From: an uncultured Lachnospiraceae bacterium
GTDB lineage: Bacteria; Bacillota; Clostridia; Lachnospirales; Lachnospiraceae
Direction: 5' to 3'
Assembly: GCA_947632515.1 (NCBI GenBank)
Contig: CANRPO010000004.1
Location: 81,829 to 145,828, forward strand
DNA length: 64,000 nt
Part shown: positions 16,992 through 23,474 of the stretch, piece after piece
How the letters are laid out: every line of letters starts with the position of its first letter
Numbering within the stretch: position 1 is the first letter of the stretch
Position numbers and translations under genes: made by a program
The notes under the pieces: model-generated
Told to the model about the DNA's origin: nothing
Databases searched by the model: none
What the model saw: the letters and a program-made list of their open reading frames with translations, nothing else

Positions 16992-17020
16992 TTGAATTTT
17001 CTACTCATATGTGATACATT
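16992..17020 (+). promoter_or_regulatory. Antisense RNA promoter, copy 2
   Basis: TTGAAT (16992-16997), 17-base spacer, TACATT (17015-17020), reading toward toxin copy 2. The hairpin GCCGTCACTA/TAGTGGCGGC at 17094-17120 would end the transcript. Confidence 0.7.
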
Positions 17021-17093
17021 TAGCTTACAAATAGGGAAAGTCATAGAAACGGCTCTACCCCTAAATGAACAGTTATACCGCTGTAAGCGGTCA

Positions 17094-17120
17094 GCCGTCA
17101 CTATGGCGAGTAGTGGCGGC
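17094..17120. terminator. Shared hairpin, type I module copy 2
   Basis: GCCGTCACTA (17094-17103) and TAGTGGCGGC (17111-17120), adjoining the toxin stop codon, as in copies 1 and 3. Confidence 0.55.
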
Positions 17121-17209
17121 TATCTCTTTCCCTTGAAAATCTGATAACACAGACCGACAAGGGCAACAATCAGTAACAGTAATTGGATTAACTCCGCATA
17201 TGTAACCAT
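17120..17209 (-). CDS. Type I holin-like toxin peptide, copy 2
   Basis: A 29-residue peptide differing from copy 1 by F8I and Y22C: MVTYAELIQLLLLIVALVGL then CYQIFKGKR. It has the same GGAGG ribosome binding site, leader hairpin and promoter (17310-17338). Its orientation is opposite to copy 1. Presumed membrane-damaging toxin controlled by the antisense RNA from 16992. Confidence 0.82.
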   Translation of the reverse strand: MVTYAELIQLLLLIVALVGLCYQIFKGKR

Positions 17210-17309
17210 TGCAATCACCCTCCTTTCTTTCGTCTGGAGGGCTACTCGAACCCTCCGAAAAAGCAGAGGGGTAAAGCCGCCTTTGGCTCTATGACCTTCC
17301 CATATCGAC

Positions 17310-17338
17310 AATATATCACATATTTCTATCCTATTCAA
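17310..17338 (-). promoter_or_regulatory. Promoter of type I toxin mRNA, copy 2
   Basis: Minus strand TTGAAT (17338-17333), 17-base spacer, TATATT (17315-17310). Confidence 0.72.
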
Positions 17339-17368
17339 TAGTAAATAAGATATAATATCATTCAAATA

Positions 17369-17500
17369 TTAATAGCAGTCGTGAAACTACCCGTAGAAAA
17401 ATGTTGGTATTTAGATTTTGTGGTGAATTCATTATACAATATCTTCTTGTGGGATAGGGCAAGATAAAAAAGTGCAGGACGCCGCATCAGCATTTGAAAA
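17369..17500. repeat. Flank repeat D, copy 2
   Basis: AATAGCAGTCGTGAAACTAC and GTATTTAGATTTTGTGGTGA, then TTATACAATATC and a GATAGGGCAAGATAAAAAAG block. The first part recurs at 18603-18690 and the last part, inverted, at 15438-15535. No gene lies here. Confidence 0.75.
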
Positions 17501-17526
17501 ATTCAATTAAGCATTCCTTTTCATCT

Positions 17527-17670
17527 TTATCTTTTCTCTAATTCCGCAAAAACTATCTTTGTGTCAACTGCCGCTGCTCCGTTTACAAGTTCCTGTTCGG
17601 ACTCGAAAACAGCTTGGTCTGTACGTTTTATAATAGATTCTTGTTCTTTATACGCGACATTAGAACTCAT
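17527..17670 (-). pseudogene. Internally deleted Phd antitoxin
   Basis: An intact 47-codon frame, but an internal deletion relative to the Phd antitoxin at 19011-19274: SNVAYKEQES is joined directly to IKRTDQAVFESEQELVNGAA and VFAELEKR. The missing ~25 residues hold the core of the Phd fold. It may still be translated, but is probably non-functional. Confidence 0.75.
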
Positions 17671-17674
17671 TACA

Positions 17675-17836
17675 TCACTCTGCATACTCTTTTAATTTCT
17701 CCCGTATCATTTGCATAGCCTCATCATGCTGCATTGTGCGTCCTCTTTTCATAGCGTCTATGCCTTTATCAAGTTCATAGAACAATCCGCTTTCTTGTTC
17801 CATTTTATCACTTTCAATTTTTCCCTGTGATTTCAT
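17675..17836 (-). CDS. Small antitoxin-like protein
   Basis: A 53-residue, highly charged helical protein: MEQESGLFYELDKGIDAMKR, then GRTMQHDEAMQMIREKLKEY. The GLxELDKGIDxMKxGRxxxHxEAM pattern resembles the toxin-binding tail of Phd/RelB-type antitoxins. No toxin gene accompanies it; the downstream partner is the deleted Phd. It could be an orphan antitoxin. A GAGGG-like ribosome binding site is eight bases upstream. Confidence 0.55.
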   Translation of the reverse strand: MKSQGKIESDKMEQESGLFYELDKGIDAMKRGRTMQHDEAMQMIREKLKEYAE

Positions 17837-17862
17837 CAAATGCGCCCTCTCTTAATTTTTTG

Positions 17863-17891
17863 TTGAATTTTCCACTCATATGTGATACATT
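17863..17891 (+). promoter_or_regulatory. Antisense RNA promoter, copy 3
   Basis: TTGAAT (17863-17868), 17-base spacer, TACATT (17886-17891), reading toward toxin copy 3; shared hairpin GCCGTCACTA/TAGTGGCGGC at 17960-17986. Confidence 0.7.
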
Positions 17892-17985
17892 TAGATTACA
17901 AAGAGGGAAAGCCATAGATGCGGCTCTACCCCAAATGTGTTTAGCTAGTTTTAAGACCAGCCGTCACTATTCGCAGTAGTGGCGG

Positions 17986-18075
17986 CTATCTCTTTCCCTT
18001 GAAAATCTGATAACACAGACCGACAAGAGCGACAATCAGTAACAGTAATTGGAATAACTCCGCATATGTAACCAT
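17986..18075 (-). CDS. Type I holin-like toxin peptide, copy 3
   Basis: A 29-residue peptide (MVTYAELFQLLLLIVALVGL, CYQIFKGKR), between copies 1 and 2 in sequence. Same ribosome binding site, leader and promoter (18176-18204), same strand as copy 2. It lies about 870 bp from copy 2, separated by the Phd relic and the small antitoxin-like gene. Confidence 0.82.
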   Translation of the reverse strand: MVTYAELFQLLLLIVALVGLCYQIFKGKR

Positions 18076-18175
18076 TGCAATCACCCTCCTTTCTTTCGTC
18101 CGGAGGGCTACTCGAACCCTCCGAAAAAGCAGAGGGGTAAAGCTGCCTTTGGCTCTATGACCTTCCCATATCGAC

Positions 18176-18204
18176 AATATATCACATATTTTCATCCCAT
18201 TCAA
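18176..18204 (-). promoter_or_regulatory. Promoter of type I toxin mRNA, copy 3
   Basis: Minus strand TTGAAT (18204-18199), 17-base spacer, TATATT (18181-18176). Confidence 0.72.
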
Positions 18205-18326
18205 TGGTAAATAAGACATAGTGTCATTCTTTCACTTATACAATATCAGAATGAAATGAGAGGGAATCCCTTCCCTCTCACATTGCCTGCCGCTGTTTCC
18301 ATATCTCTCATCTCACATTCTCCGCC

Positions 18327-18571
18327 TTAGTTTCCGATCTGCCTCCCCTCATGGTCCAGATGGTAATTGTCCCGATAGATCAGCTCCGAGATCGGCACGA
18401 TCTGATAACCTTTCTCTTCCAATGTTGTGATAAGCGTATCTAATGCGTCCGCCGTATACTTCGCGCCGTTGTGGCAGAGGATGATGCTGCCGTTTCCCAA
18501 GTGCTTGTGTTCTGTGACTGTCTTGATGATGGAATCCACGCCGTAATCCTTCCAGTCGAGAGAGTCCACAT
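18327..18571 (-). pseudogene. Polysaccharide deacetylase 3' fragment B
   Basis: This fragment encodes VDSLDWKDYGVDSIIKTVTE and onward to HEGRQIGN, nearly identical to the C-terminus of the deacetylase at 19556. It breaks at GAGTCCACA (18571), a different point from fragment A, then runs into repeat D. The metal-binding motif and most of the domain are missing. Confidence 0.85.
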
Positions 18572-18602
18572 TTGATACAAATATAAGCAAAGAAAAAAAT
18601 AT

Positions 18603-18690
18603 AATAGCAGTTGCGAAACTGCCCGTAGAAAATACCAGTATTTAGATTTTGTGGTGAATTTATTATACAATATCCTAGGTGATCGGGCAA
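18603..18690. repeat. Flank repeat D, copy 3
   Basis: Near-identical to the first part of 17369-17500 (AATAGCAGTTGCGAAACTGC, GTATTTAGATTTTGTGGTGA). Confidence 0.75.
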
Positions 18691-18715
18691 GAAAGATAAA
18701 TATAATAATATTGTC

Positions 18716-19018
18716 TTATAAATTCCGTCCCTGATACTGTATCGTTACCACATAAACAGTTTTATTAAGTTCATCAATACGAAAAATCGCGATGTAGTTG
18801 TCAACCAGTAGCTGTCTGTATCCCTTTCCGGCATATCTGCCCTCATTTCGTTCCTGATGAGACTGTGGAAAAGTATTCAGACATAAAACAGCCCTTTTGA
18901 TTCGGTCAACTTGTCCCTTGGCATTTTCAGAATCCAATTTATCATTTGCAATATACTCATAAATATGATCTAATTCCCGAATTGCTCTAGGACTGACCTT
19001 TACTTTGTACTTATCCAA
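18716..19018 (-). CDS. RelE/ParE-family toxin
   Basis: A 100-residue protein: YKVKVSPRAIRELDHIYEYI, RIKRAVLCLNTFPQSH, GYRQLLVDNYIAIFRIDE and a VYVVTIQYQGRNL end. These are the core strands of RelE/ParE toxins, which cleave ribosome-bound mRNA or poison gyrase. The TTG start at 19018 overlaps the antitoxin stop by eight bases, so the pair is translationally coupled. A longer reading from an upstream ATG would overlap the antitoxin and adds residues outside the fold. Confidence 0.85.
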   Translation of the reverse strand: MDKYKVKVSPRAIRELDHIYEYIANDKLDSENAKGQVDRIKRAVLCLNTFPQSHQERNEGRYAGKGYRQLLVDNYIAIFRIDELNKTVYVVTIQYQGRNL

Positions 19019-19274
19019 AATGTTTCTTCTCCAACTCTGCAAAAACTATCTCTGCGTCAACTGCCTCTGCTCCGTTCGCCATTTCCTGCTCGGACTCAAA
19101 AATCGCTTGGTCAATACGATTAATTTTTGCAAATTTATCGTATAATTCACTACTCATTACAACCAAATCGCTATATCCATTTTTGGTGATAAAAATAGGC
19201 TCCTGTTCCTTATGTGCAATATTGGAAATCTCGATCGTATTGCGCAATTCCTTAATAGGCATAATAAGTGGCAT
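19011..19274 (-). CDS. Phd/YefM-family antitoxin
   Basis: An 87-residue protein with the Phd signature: IMPIKELRNTIEISNIAHKE, PIFITKNGYSDLVVMSSELY, then a helical acidic tail for toxin binding. It neutralises the RelE-like toxin encoded just downstream and normally autoregulates the operon. Start at 19274 after AAGGAGG. Two relics of the same gene lie at 14795-14921 and 17527-17670. Confidence 0.88.
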   Translation of the reverse strand: MPLIMPIKELRNTIEISNIAHKEQEPIFITKNGYSDLVVMSSELYDKFAKINRIDQAIFESEQEMANGAEAVDAEIVFAELEKKHFG

Positions 19275-19340
19275 AACGTTCTCCTCCTTCAAGCAAACAT
19301 AATTATAGCATAATTATGCCCATTCAGCAACAGAAATATA

Positions 19341-19385
19341 CTCTTTTAAATTCACCTCTTTTAAATTCACCTCTTTTAAATCCAG
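19341..19385. repeat. 15-bp tandem repeat, three units
   Basis: CTCTTTTAAATTCAC repeated at 19341, 19356 and 19371 (third unit diverges in its last bases). It lies in the gap between the antitoxin gene and the deacetylase terminator. Confidence 0.8.
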
Positions 19386-19503
19386 ACATATTCAATAGAT
19401 GGGAAATTATGTTCTGTGTCCGCCGTATCAAACAGCCGATCTAAAAAGTGCGACATATAATACATCTTGCTTGATAAGGTAATTGAGCATATCCAAATAA
19501 AAT

Positions 19504-19529
19504 TACCCAAGCAATTTTACTTGGGTAAC
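19504..19529 (-). terminator. Terminator of the deacetylase gene
   Basis: TTACCCAAG (19504-19512) pairs with CTTGGGTAA (19521-19529), followed on the minus strand by TTTTATTT. Duplicated at 16496-16521. Confidence 0.75.
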
Positions 19530-19555
19530 TCCATGTGCCTCTCATATCCTCCACT

Positions 19556-20136
19556 TTAATCCCCTATCTGCCTTCCTTCATGGTCCAGATGGTAATTGTC
19601 CCGATAGATCAGCTCCGAGATCGGCACGATCTGATAACCTTTCTCTTCCAATGTTGTGATAAGCGTATCTAATGCGTCCGCCGTATACTTCGCGCCGTTG
19701 TGACAGAGGATGATGCTGCCATTTCCCAAGTGCTTGTGCTCCGTGACCGTCTTAATGATGGAATCCACGCCGTAGTCCTTCCAGTCGAGAGAGTCCACAT
19801 CCCACTGAATCGGGTAGTACCCGCACGCCTTCGCCACTTTTATGACACCATTGTCGTAATCCCCGTAGGGAGGTCGGAACAGAAACATATCATATCCTGT
19901 CAGCTCCTGCACCTTCGTATGTACGTCCATAATTTCCGCTTTCTTTTCCTCGTCGGAAATCTGGCTCATATTTTTATGATTTTCGCTGTGGTTTCCAAGA
20001 TCGTGCCCGTCTGCCAGAATCCTCTTCACATCGTCGGGGTAGCTCTCCACCCACCCTCCCGTCATAAAGAACGTCACCTTCACGTTATGCTTTTTTAAAA
20101 TATCCAAGATCTTCTGCGTGTCTTCATTTCCCCATG
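19556..20136 (-). pseudogene. Polysaccharide deacetylase, 3' part of gene split by element
   Basis: Encodes the NodB-type catalytic domain from WGNEDTQKILDILKKHNVKV to HEGRQIGD. Motifs: ADGHDLGNHSENH (metal-binding His residues), FLFRPPYGDYD, and HNGAKYT near the end. Motif 1 should read SFDAAWGNEDT; the first half (VALSFDAAW) lies at 27227 and beyond, on the other side of the 7.1-kb element. Together they make a protein of about 335 residues of the PdaA/PdaB/YlxY-like type, which deacetylates peptidoglycan and is often sporulation-linked. As integrated, translation from the original start cannot reach this part. An upstream in-frame ATG in the element (20185) is unlikely to yield active enzyme. 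Confidence 0.9.
20126..20136. other. Left attachment site (attL core)
   Basis: ATTTCCCCATG; deacetylase sequence lies to the left, element sequence TTAGTAGCAAATAGCGG to the right. Shares CCCATG and 10 of 11 bases with attR. Confidence 0.85.
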
Positions 20137-20227
20137 TTAGTAGCAAATAGCGGTAAATTCTAAAAAATACAAACATGGAAGGCAACCGTCATTCCTCACA
20201 AATATCATGTTTGCCGTAGCATAACGC

Positions 20228-20256
20228 TTGTAACATTTTTTGAGATATTGTATAAT
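20228..20256 (+). promoter_or_regulatory. Promoter at element left end
   Basis: TTGTAA (20228-20233), 17-base spacer, perfect TATAAT (20251-20256), 63 bases before the first element gene. Confidence 0.75.
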
Positions 20257-20318
20257 TCTTGTGACCAGATACAACGTGTCAAAACGCCTTGTAGTATACG
20301 AAAGTGAGGAAACAATCT

Positions 20319-20915
20319 ATGAAAGATAAAAACAAAATCGTAACAATAATATTAGCTGTAGTATGTGTTATTTCAATAATTGGTGTAATTTATTTATATA
20401 CTGCAAATTCTTCTCTTAAATCTGAAAATGCTAATCTGCAATCAGAATTAGAGAATACTCAAAATCAGATTAACGAATTGCAGGACAAAATCACCGAACT
20501 TGAGACAACTATTGAATCGTTGAAAATCGCCAAGGCAAATATAGAAATTGCGCAAACAGTAGAAAGCACCAAGGAAAGCACCGAAGATAGCACCACAATA
20601 GAGGAAGAAAGCGGCGTCACAGTAAATTCAACTCATGATGACGTGCAGCTTGAGGATGATGAATATAAAGGCGATAACGAAATAGATGGTGCCTATGACA
20701 GCCTGTCTGATGAAGAAAAGGCTGAAGTGGATCAAATCTTGGAAGAAGTTAAAAAGGAGCATCCTGAACTGTTTGAGGACAATGGCGGCGACAACAAAGC
20801 AGATAATTACATGGATGTACAAGGCCCTGTAGACACAGGCGAATTGACAGGACCACCAGACTATCAATTTGGCCAAGGCGATTACTCAGAAGGAGTAGGA
20901 CTGACTGCTTATTAA
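20319..20915 (+). CDS. Membrane-anchored coiled-coil protein, unknown
   Basis: A 198-residue protein with one N-terminal helix (about 7-28: IVTIILAVVCVISIIGVIYL), then a coiled coil with heptads (NSSLKSENANLQSELENTQ, 30-80). A long acidic Thr/Ser/Glu/Asp region and a Gly/Pro/Tyr-rich C-terminus follow. It is probably exposed outside the cell. It is the first gene of the element, with its own promoter, and looks like cargo. Fine-scale resemblance to phage or conjugation spacer proteins is only structural. The start at 20319 follows TGAGGA; the GTG at 20304 is inside that ribosome binding site. Confidence 0.7.
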   Translation: MKDKNKIVTIILAVVCVISIIGVIYLYTANSSLKSENANLQSELENTQNQINELQDKITELETTIESLKIAKANIEIAQTVESTKESTEDSTTIEEESGVTVNSTHDDVQLEDDEYKGDNEIDGAYDSLSDEEKAEVDQILEEVKKEHPELFEDNGGDNKADNYMDVQGPVDTGELTGPPDYQFGQGDYSEGVGLTAY

Positions 20916-21022
20916 TTGATGTAGCTGACCACAAATCAGGAAGTTACAGTTTACTAAAATTAGCATTAAGCAATGAAACACTTGCAGTAATCTAAATATT
21001 ATGTTACATTAAACATAAAGAA

Positions 21023-21046
21023 GGGCATCTGCGGTAACAGATGCCC
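21023..21046 (+). terminator. Hairpin, possible antisense RNA part
   Basis: GGGCATCTG (21023-21031) and CAGATGCCC (21038-21046), 9-bp stem. It lies opposite the downstream end of the type I toxin transcript, where an antisense antitoxin RNA would be expected. Confidence 0.55.
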
Positions 21047-21090
21047 AACGGACTACCGATAGACGGTTAGCCCGTTCAAATGATTATGAC

Positions 21091-21134
21091 AAAAATAGTC
21101 GCCTCACTTTAGCGGAACAGGGCGGCTATTTTTG
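21091..21134. terminator. Bidirectional terminator of element toxin gene
   Basis: AAAAATAGTCGCC and GGCGGCTATTTTT pair around a 16-base loop, with T-runs on both strands; it overlaps the toxin stop codon. Confidence 0.8.
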
Positions 21135-21230
21135 TGTCTTGTTAATATCTTTGCGTCCGATGGCGTATCCGATACTAAAGCATGTCAGTCCAAAACTGAG
21201 CACTGCCAACAGTCCTTCAATCGTCAACAT
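21126..21230 (-). CDS. Type I toxin-like peptide of the element
   Basis: A 34-residue peptide: MLTIEGLLAVLSFGLTCFSI followed by GYAIGRKDINKTQK; one membrane helix and a basic tail, as in short holin-like toxins of Clostridia. ATG is preceded by AAAGGAGGGC. Its leader contains a GGAGGG/CCCTCC hairpin like those of the three chromosomal copies, although the peptides are unrelated in sequence. It is the only leftward gene of the element, and probably an addiction module stabilising it. Confidence 0.75.
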   Translation of the reverse strand: MLTIEGLLAVLSFGLTCFSIGYAIGRKDINKTQK

Positions 21231-21406
21231 AAGTTTCAGCCCTCCTTTCTTAGATTCTCTTGCGAGTTTCTATGTAATCGGAGGGTCACAGTCCCTCCGG
21301 AGAGGGCTAACCGCCTACCGTCTTGTAGTCCTAAGAAAATACTAACATAATTCGACAAATTGTCAAACAAAACTGGAATCATTTTTGCCCCACGCGCGAA
21401 CAGCCG

Positions 21407-21420
21407 TAGGCGTCTAGGCG
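21407..21420. repeat. Candidate iterons TAGGCG
   Basis: TAGGCG at 21407-21412 and 21415-21420, tandem at 8-base spacing, about 70 bases left of the origin hairpin. Rep-binding iterons sit at this kind of distance in CRESS viruses; the assignment is inference. Confidence 0.4.
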
Positions 21421-21489
21421 CGGCGGAATGAGCGGCAGCGAATCCGCAAGCGGACGCCGTTACGGCTTGCGCCATGGGCAATATCCCGC

Positions 21490-21522
21490 AAAGGCTAGGG
21501 TTTACTATTACCCCTAGCCTTT
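21490..21522 (+). other. Predicted rolling-circle origin hairpin (TACTATTAC)
   Basis: A perfect 11-bp stem (AAAGGCTAGGG 21490-21500 with CCCTAGCCTTT 21512-21522) displays an 11-base loop TTTACTATTAC. The loop holds TACTATTAC (21503-21511), which fits the CRESS-virus nonanucleotide consensus NANTATTAC; nicking is expected between TACTATT and AC. Stem length, loop length and position of the nonanucleotide match geminivirus and circovirus origins. The T-rich tail also allows a terminator reading, but no transcript clearly needs one here. Confidence 0.8.
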
Positions 21523-21629
21523 CCCTTTTTCCCATTACAAGAAATAGCTTGATTTTACCGGCGTTTTGAGCCTTTCTTTTGGGATTCTTCAAAATCCCAT
21601 TTCCCAAATCTTATCAGAATCTTAAAAAA

Positions 21630-21740
21630 TGACAGAAAACTGTCATACGCTCTCGATTATACTCATCTTACAATCAATATTGATTATAAAGTGTTTGTAG
21701 TCGTTTATAAAATTTTTATATTTTTTAATAAAAATTTTAT
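21630..21740. repeat. AT-rich block with palindromes beside the origin
   Basis: Contains TGACAG-AAAA-CTGTCA (21630-21645), the palindrome AATCAATATTGATT (21672-21685) and a perfect 13-bp inverted repeat ATAAAATTTTTAT/ATAAAAATTTTAT (21707-21740, 8-base loop). With 21231-21934 otherwise gene-free, this looks like origin unwinding and regulatory DNA. TGACA motifs recur at 21788 and 22351-22366. Confidence 0.6.
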
Positions 21741-21903
21741 TTGGTTCGCAACACCAAGGGGCTCGACAGAAACGCATAGCTAAATTTTTGACAGGTCATG
21801 GCCTACTTTCTGACACGCCTCGAAATTTAGGCGGAAAATTCAAGATTGTATAATAGAATTAGCAACGTTGCAGAACAAAAATTTAAGAAAAGGAGGACGG
21901 TCA

Positions 21904-22038
21904 ATGGTAAGACGTACGCACCAAATAAAATATTATGCTTTATTCAAAGCTAAGATACTTAAAAAATTTACAGGAGGAAAAAGATCGGTTAGAAAAAGAA
22001 AAAAATCGCACAAGTACATCTGTGCGCCCAGACAATGA
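21904..22038 (+). CDS. Short basic ORF with strong ribosome binding site
   Basis: A 44-codon frame, MVRRTHQIKYYALFKAKILK with a very basic C-terminus. It has the best ribosome binding site of the area (AGGAGG, seven bases upstream). It overlaps the next gene in another frame. It may be a real small protein, a leader for the next gene, or the 5' end of that gene after a one-base indel. Confidence 0.35.
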   Translation: MVRRTHQIKYYALFKAKILKKFTGGKRSVRKRKKSHKYICAPRQ

Positions 22039-22303
22039 CAAAATCAAAGATATAAAAATGCAGCTCGACGAATTAGAGGGCGAATATAATAGGATTTTAT
22101 CAGAGGTCAACAACTGGTTGAAGACCGCCAACATTGATGTCTTGTTAAAAGAAGATATTCAGCGGTTTTACATAGAGGGAAGATCAGATCTATATTATAT
22201 CAGCAACTTCACCCGAAATGTAGAGAAAGCGTTAAATCAGTGCTATTGGGCGAAAAAAAGTGTAGGTGCAGAAAAAGATGAAAAAATAGAAAAAGGTAAA
22301 TAA
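21935..22303 (+). CDS. Element protein with coiled coil and HTH-like end
   Basis: A 122-residue protein. Residues 1-60 form a coiled coil (LKNLQEEKDRLEKEKNRTST). The segment LLKEDIQRFYIEGRSDLYYI followed by SNFTRNVEKALNQCYW looks like a helix-turn-helix of the type in small phage or plasmid regulators. The tail is Lys/Glu-rich. It has no ribosome binding site of its own; translation may depend on the overlapping frame at 21904. A strong terminator follows, so it forms its own transcription unit near the origin. A copy-control or transcription regulator role is possible. Confidence 0.65.
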   Translation: MLYSKLRYLKNLQEEKDRLEKEKNRTSTSVRPDNDKIKDIKMQLDELEGEYNRILSEVNNWLKTANIDVLLKEDIQRFYIEGRSDLYYISNFTRNVEKALNQCYWAKKSVGAEKDEKIEKGK

Positions 22304-22314
22304 AATATTTATTT

Positions 22315-22344
22315 AAAAAAGGGTGAAATTTCTCGCCCTTTTTT
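22315..22344 (+). terminator. Rho-independent terminator
   Basis: AAAAAAGGGTG and CGCCCTTTTTT pair around an 8-base loop, followed by ATTTTTT. Ends the 21935 gene transcript. Confidence 0.88.
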
Positions 22345-22350
22345 ATTTTT

Positions 22351-22366
22351 TGACAGAAATGTGTCA
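22351..22366. promoter_or_regulatory. TGACA/TGTCA inverted repeat
   Basis: TGACA (22351-22355) and TGTCA (22362-22366) upstream of the SSB-like gene; same half-site as 21630-21645. Possible operator or Rep-binding site. Confidence 0.4.
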
Positions 22367-22477
22367 CCCCCACCATGATACGATGATGATAGAAAAAAGA
22401 AATCCAAATCGGCAATCGGGAGGTGAATCGGATTCAAAGCATGGATTTCTAACATTAAGACAAGGAGGTGAAATAGA

Positions 22478-22897
22478 ATGGCGACAATCAGTTTAAAAGA
22501 TATTCATCTGAACCAGACTTCCATTACGGGAAAGCGCAAACAAGACGTGGTTCTGACGGACATGCGCCCGCGCTACGCAATGGACGAAAGCAGAAACCGT
22601 ACAGATATTATCGAAGGTTATAACGTTGACATAGTAGCTGCAAGAGGAATGGCACAGACCGTAAAGCTGCAATGCACGTTGGAGGCGAAAGTGATAGAGC
22701 AGATTTCAGACGCCGTCACTAACGGCAAAACTGTCTACGTTGACTTTGGAACTCCCTCAACGCTCAAAGGCAGACCTTATGCCATGCTCTCTGACGGACG
22801 GCTACTATCCGGCGTTTCCTGTACCGCGTCTGAACTTCATATCGTCAAAATCGAAGACGAGGACGAGGATATAGATTTCGGAACAGACGAGCTCTAA
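22478..22897 (+). CDS. Element protein, possible ssDNA-binding protein
   Basis: A 139-residue protein with a compact beta-rich core (MAQTVKLQCTLEAKVIEQIS, TVYVDFGTPSTLKGRPYAML, LLSGVSCTASELHIVKI) and a strongly acidic C-terminal tail (EDEDEDIDFGTDEL). A small beta protein with an acidic tail, first in the operon that leads to a rolling-circle Rep, resembles SSB or phage gene V-like proteins. No family was recognised, so this is inference. ATG follows AAGGAGGTG. The next genes follow at short intervals. Confidence 0.6.
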   Translation: MATISLKDIHLNQTSITGKRKQDVVLTDMRPRYAMDESRNRTDIIEGYNVDIVAARGMAQTVKLQCTLEAKVIEQISDAVTNGKTVYVDFGTPSTLKGRPYAMLSDGRLLSGVSCTASELHIVKIEDEDEDIDFGTDEL

Positions 22898-22909
22898 TAA
22901 TATAAAATC

Positions 22910-22937
22910 GGGCGGTTTGTATGAAAGCAGACCGCCC
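22910..22937 (+). terminator. Intergenic hairpin in the rep operon
   Basis: GGGCGGT and ACCGCCC pair around a 14-base loop, no T-run. It may set expression of the SSB-like gene above the downstream genes. Confidence 0.5.
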
Positions 22938-22963
22938 AGCAAAAAAAGTTGGGAGGATTTACT

Positions 22964-23461
22964 ATGTTTAACAAAACATTTTTTTCAGATATATTAGATG
23001 AATTAACTGGTAATTATCTGCAAGATATGGACAGCAGCCTACAGGACGAAATCATGCTGTCCCTCCCAGAATATCATGCGATAGGTGAACCGCACTTATC
23101 TTTTGATGAACTGGAAATACCCCCGCAAATTTTATCACCCCGTAACGACAATATATTCCGCGCTGTTGAGGCAGAACTTGACCGTTCGGGACGCTATAGA
23201 ATCCGCGTCATAGCCTCGATCACGGAGGATAAAACACAAGGCGTCAATGTTTTTATATCATCAAACAGCACACTGTTTTATGAAAAATACCGTATTCTGA
23301 AAACCAGAATACGAAATATGGAGAGCGTATTTATATCTTTCCCTACGCTGTTTATAACTTCATATGCACTAAATAAAGCCTTATGTCTTTATACAAATGA
23401 TTTCCTAATAACAGACGCCGCGGACGATTTTCAACCGGCGAAACCGTACATTGAAATTTAA
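22964..23461 (+). CDS. Element protein, unknown (165 aa)
   Basis: Mixed alpha/beta protein: an acidic N-terminal half (FFSDILDELTGNYLQDMDSS), a Pro-rich turn, then a beta-strand block (YRIRVIASITEDKTQGVNVF). A hydrophobic stretch near residues 125-145 (ESVFISFPTLFITSYALNKA) might be buried or membrane-inserted. No signal peptide and no known motif. ATG at 22964 follows GGGAGGA. It overlaps the next gene's ribosome binding site and is clearly in one operon with Rep. Function unknown. Confidence 0.7.
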   Translation: MFNKTFFSDILDELTGNYLQDMDSSLQDEIMLSLPEYHAIGEPHLSFDELEIPPQILSPRNDNIFRAVEAELDRSGRYRIRVIASITEDKTQGVNVFISSNSTLFYEKYRILKTRIRNMESVFISFPTLFITSYALNKALCLYTNDFLITDAADDFQPAKPYIEI

Positions 23462-23474
23462 AGGAGGTAATATC

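Noticed and set aside
19341..19385. Short tandem repeat as a CRISPR array
   Set aside because: Units are contiguous 15-mers with no spacers and no cas genes are present.
21490..21522. Simple terminator reading of the origin hairpin
   Set aside because: A T-rich tail exists, but no gene ends just before it on the plus strand, and the loop matches a replication nonanucleotide; kept as origin with this caveat.
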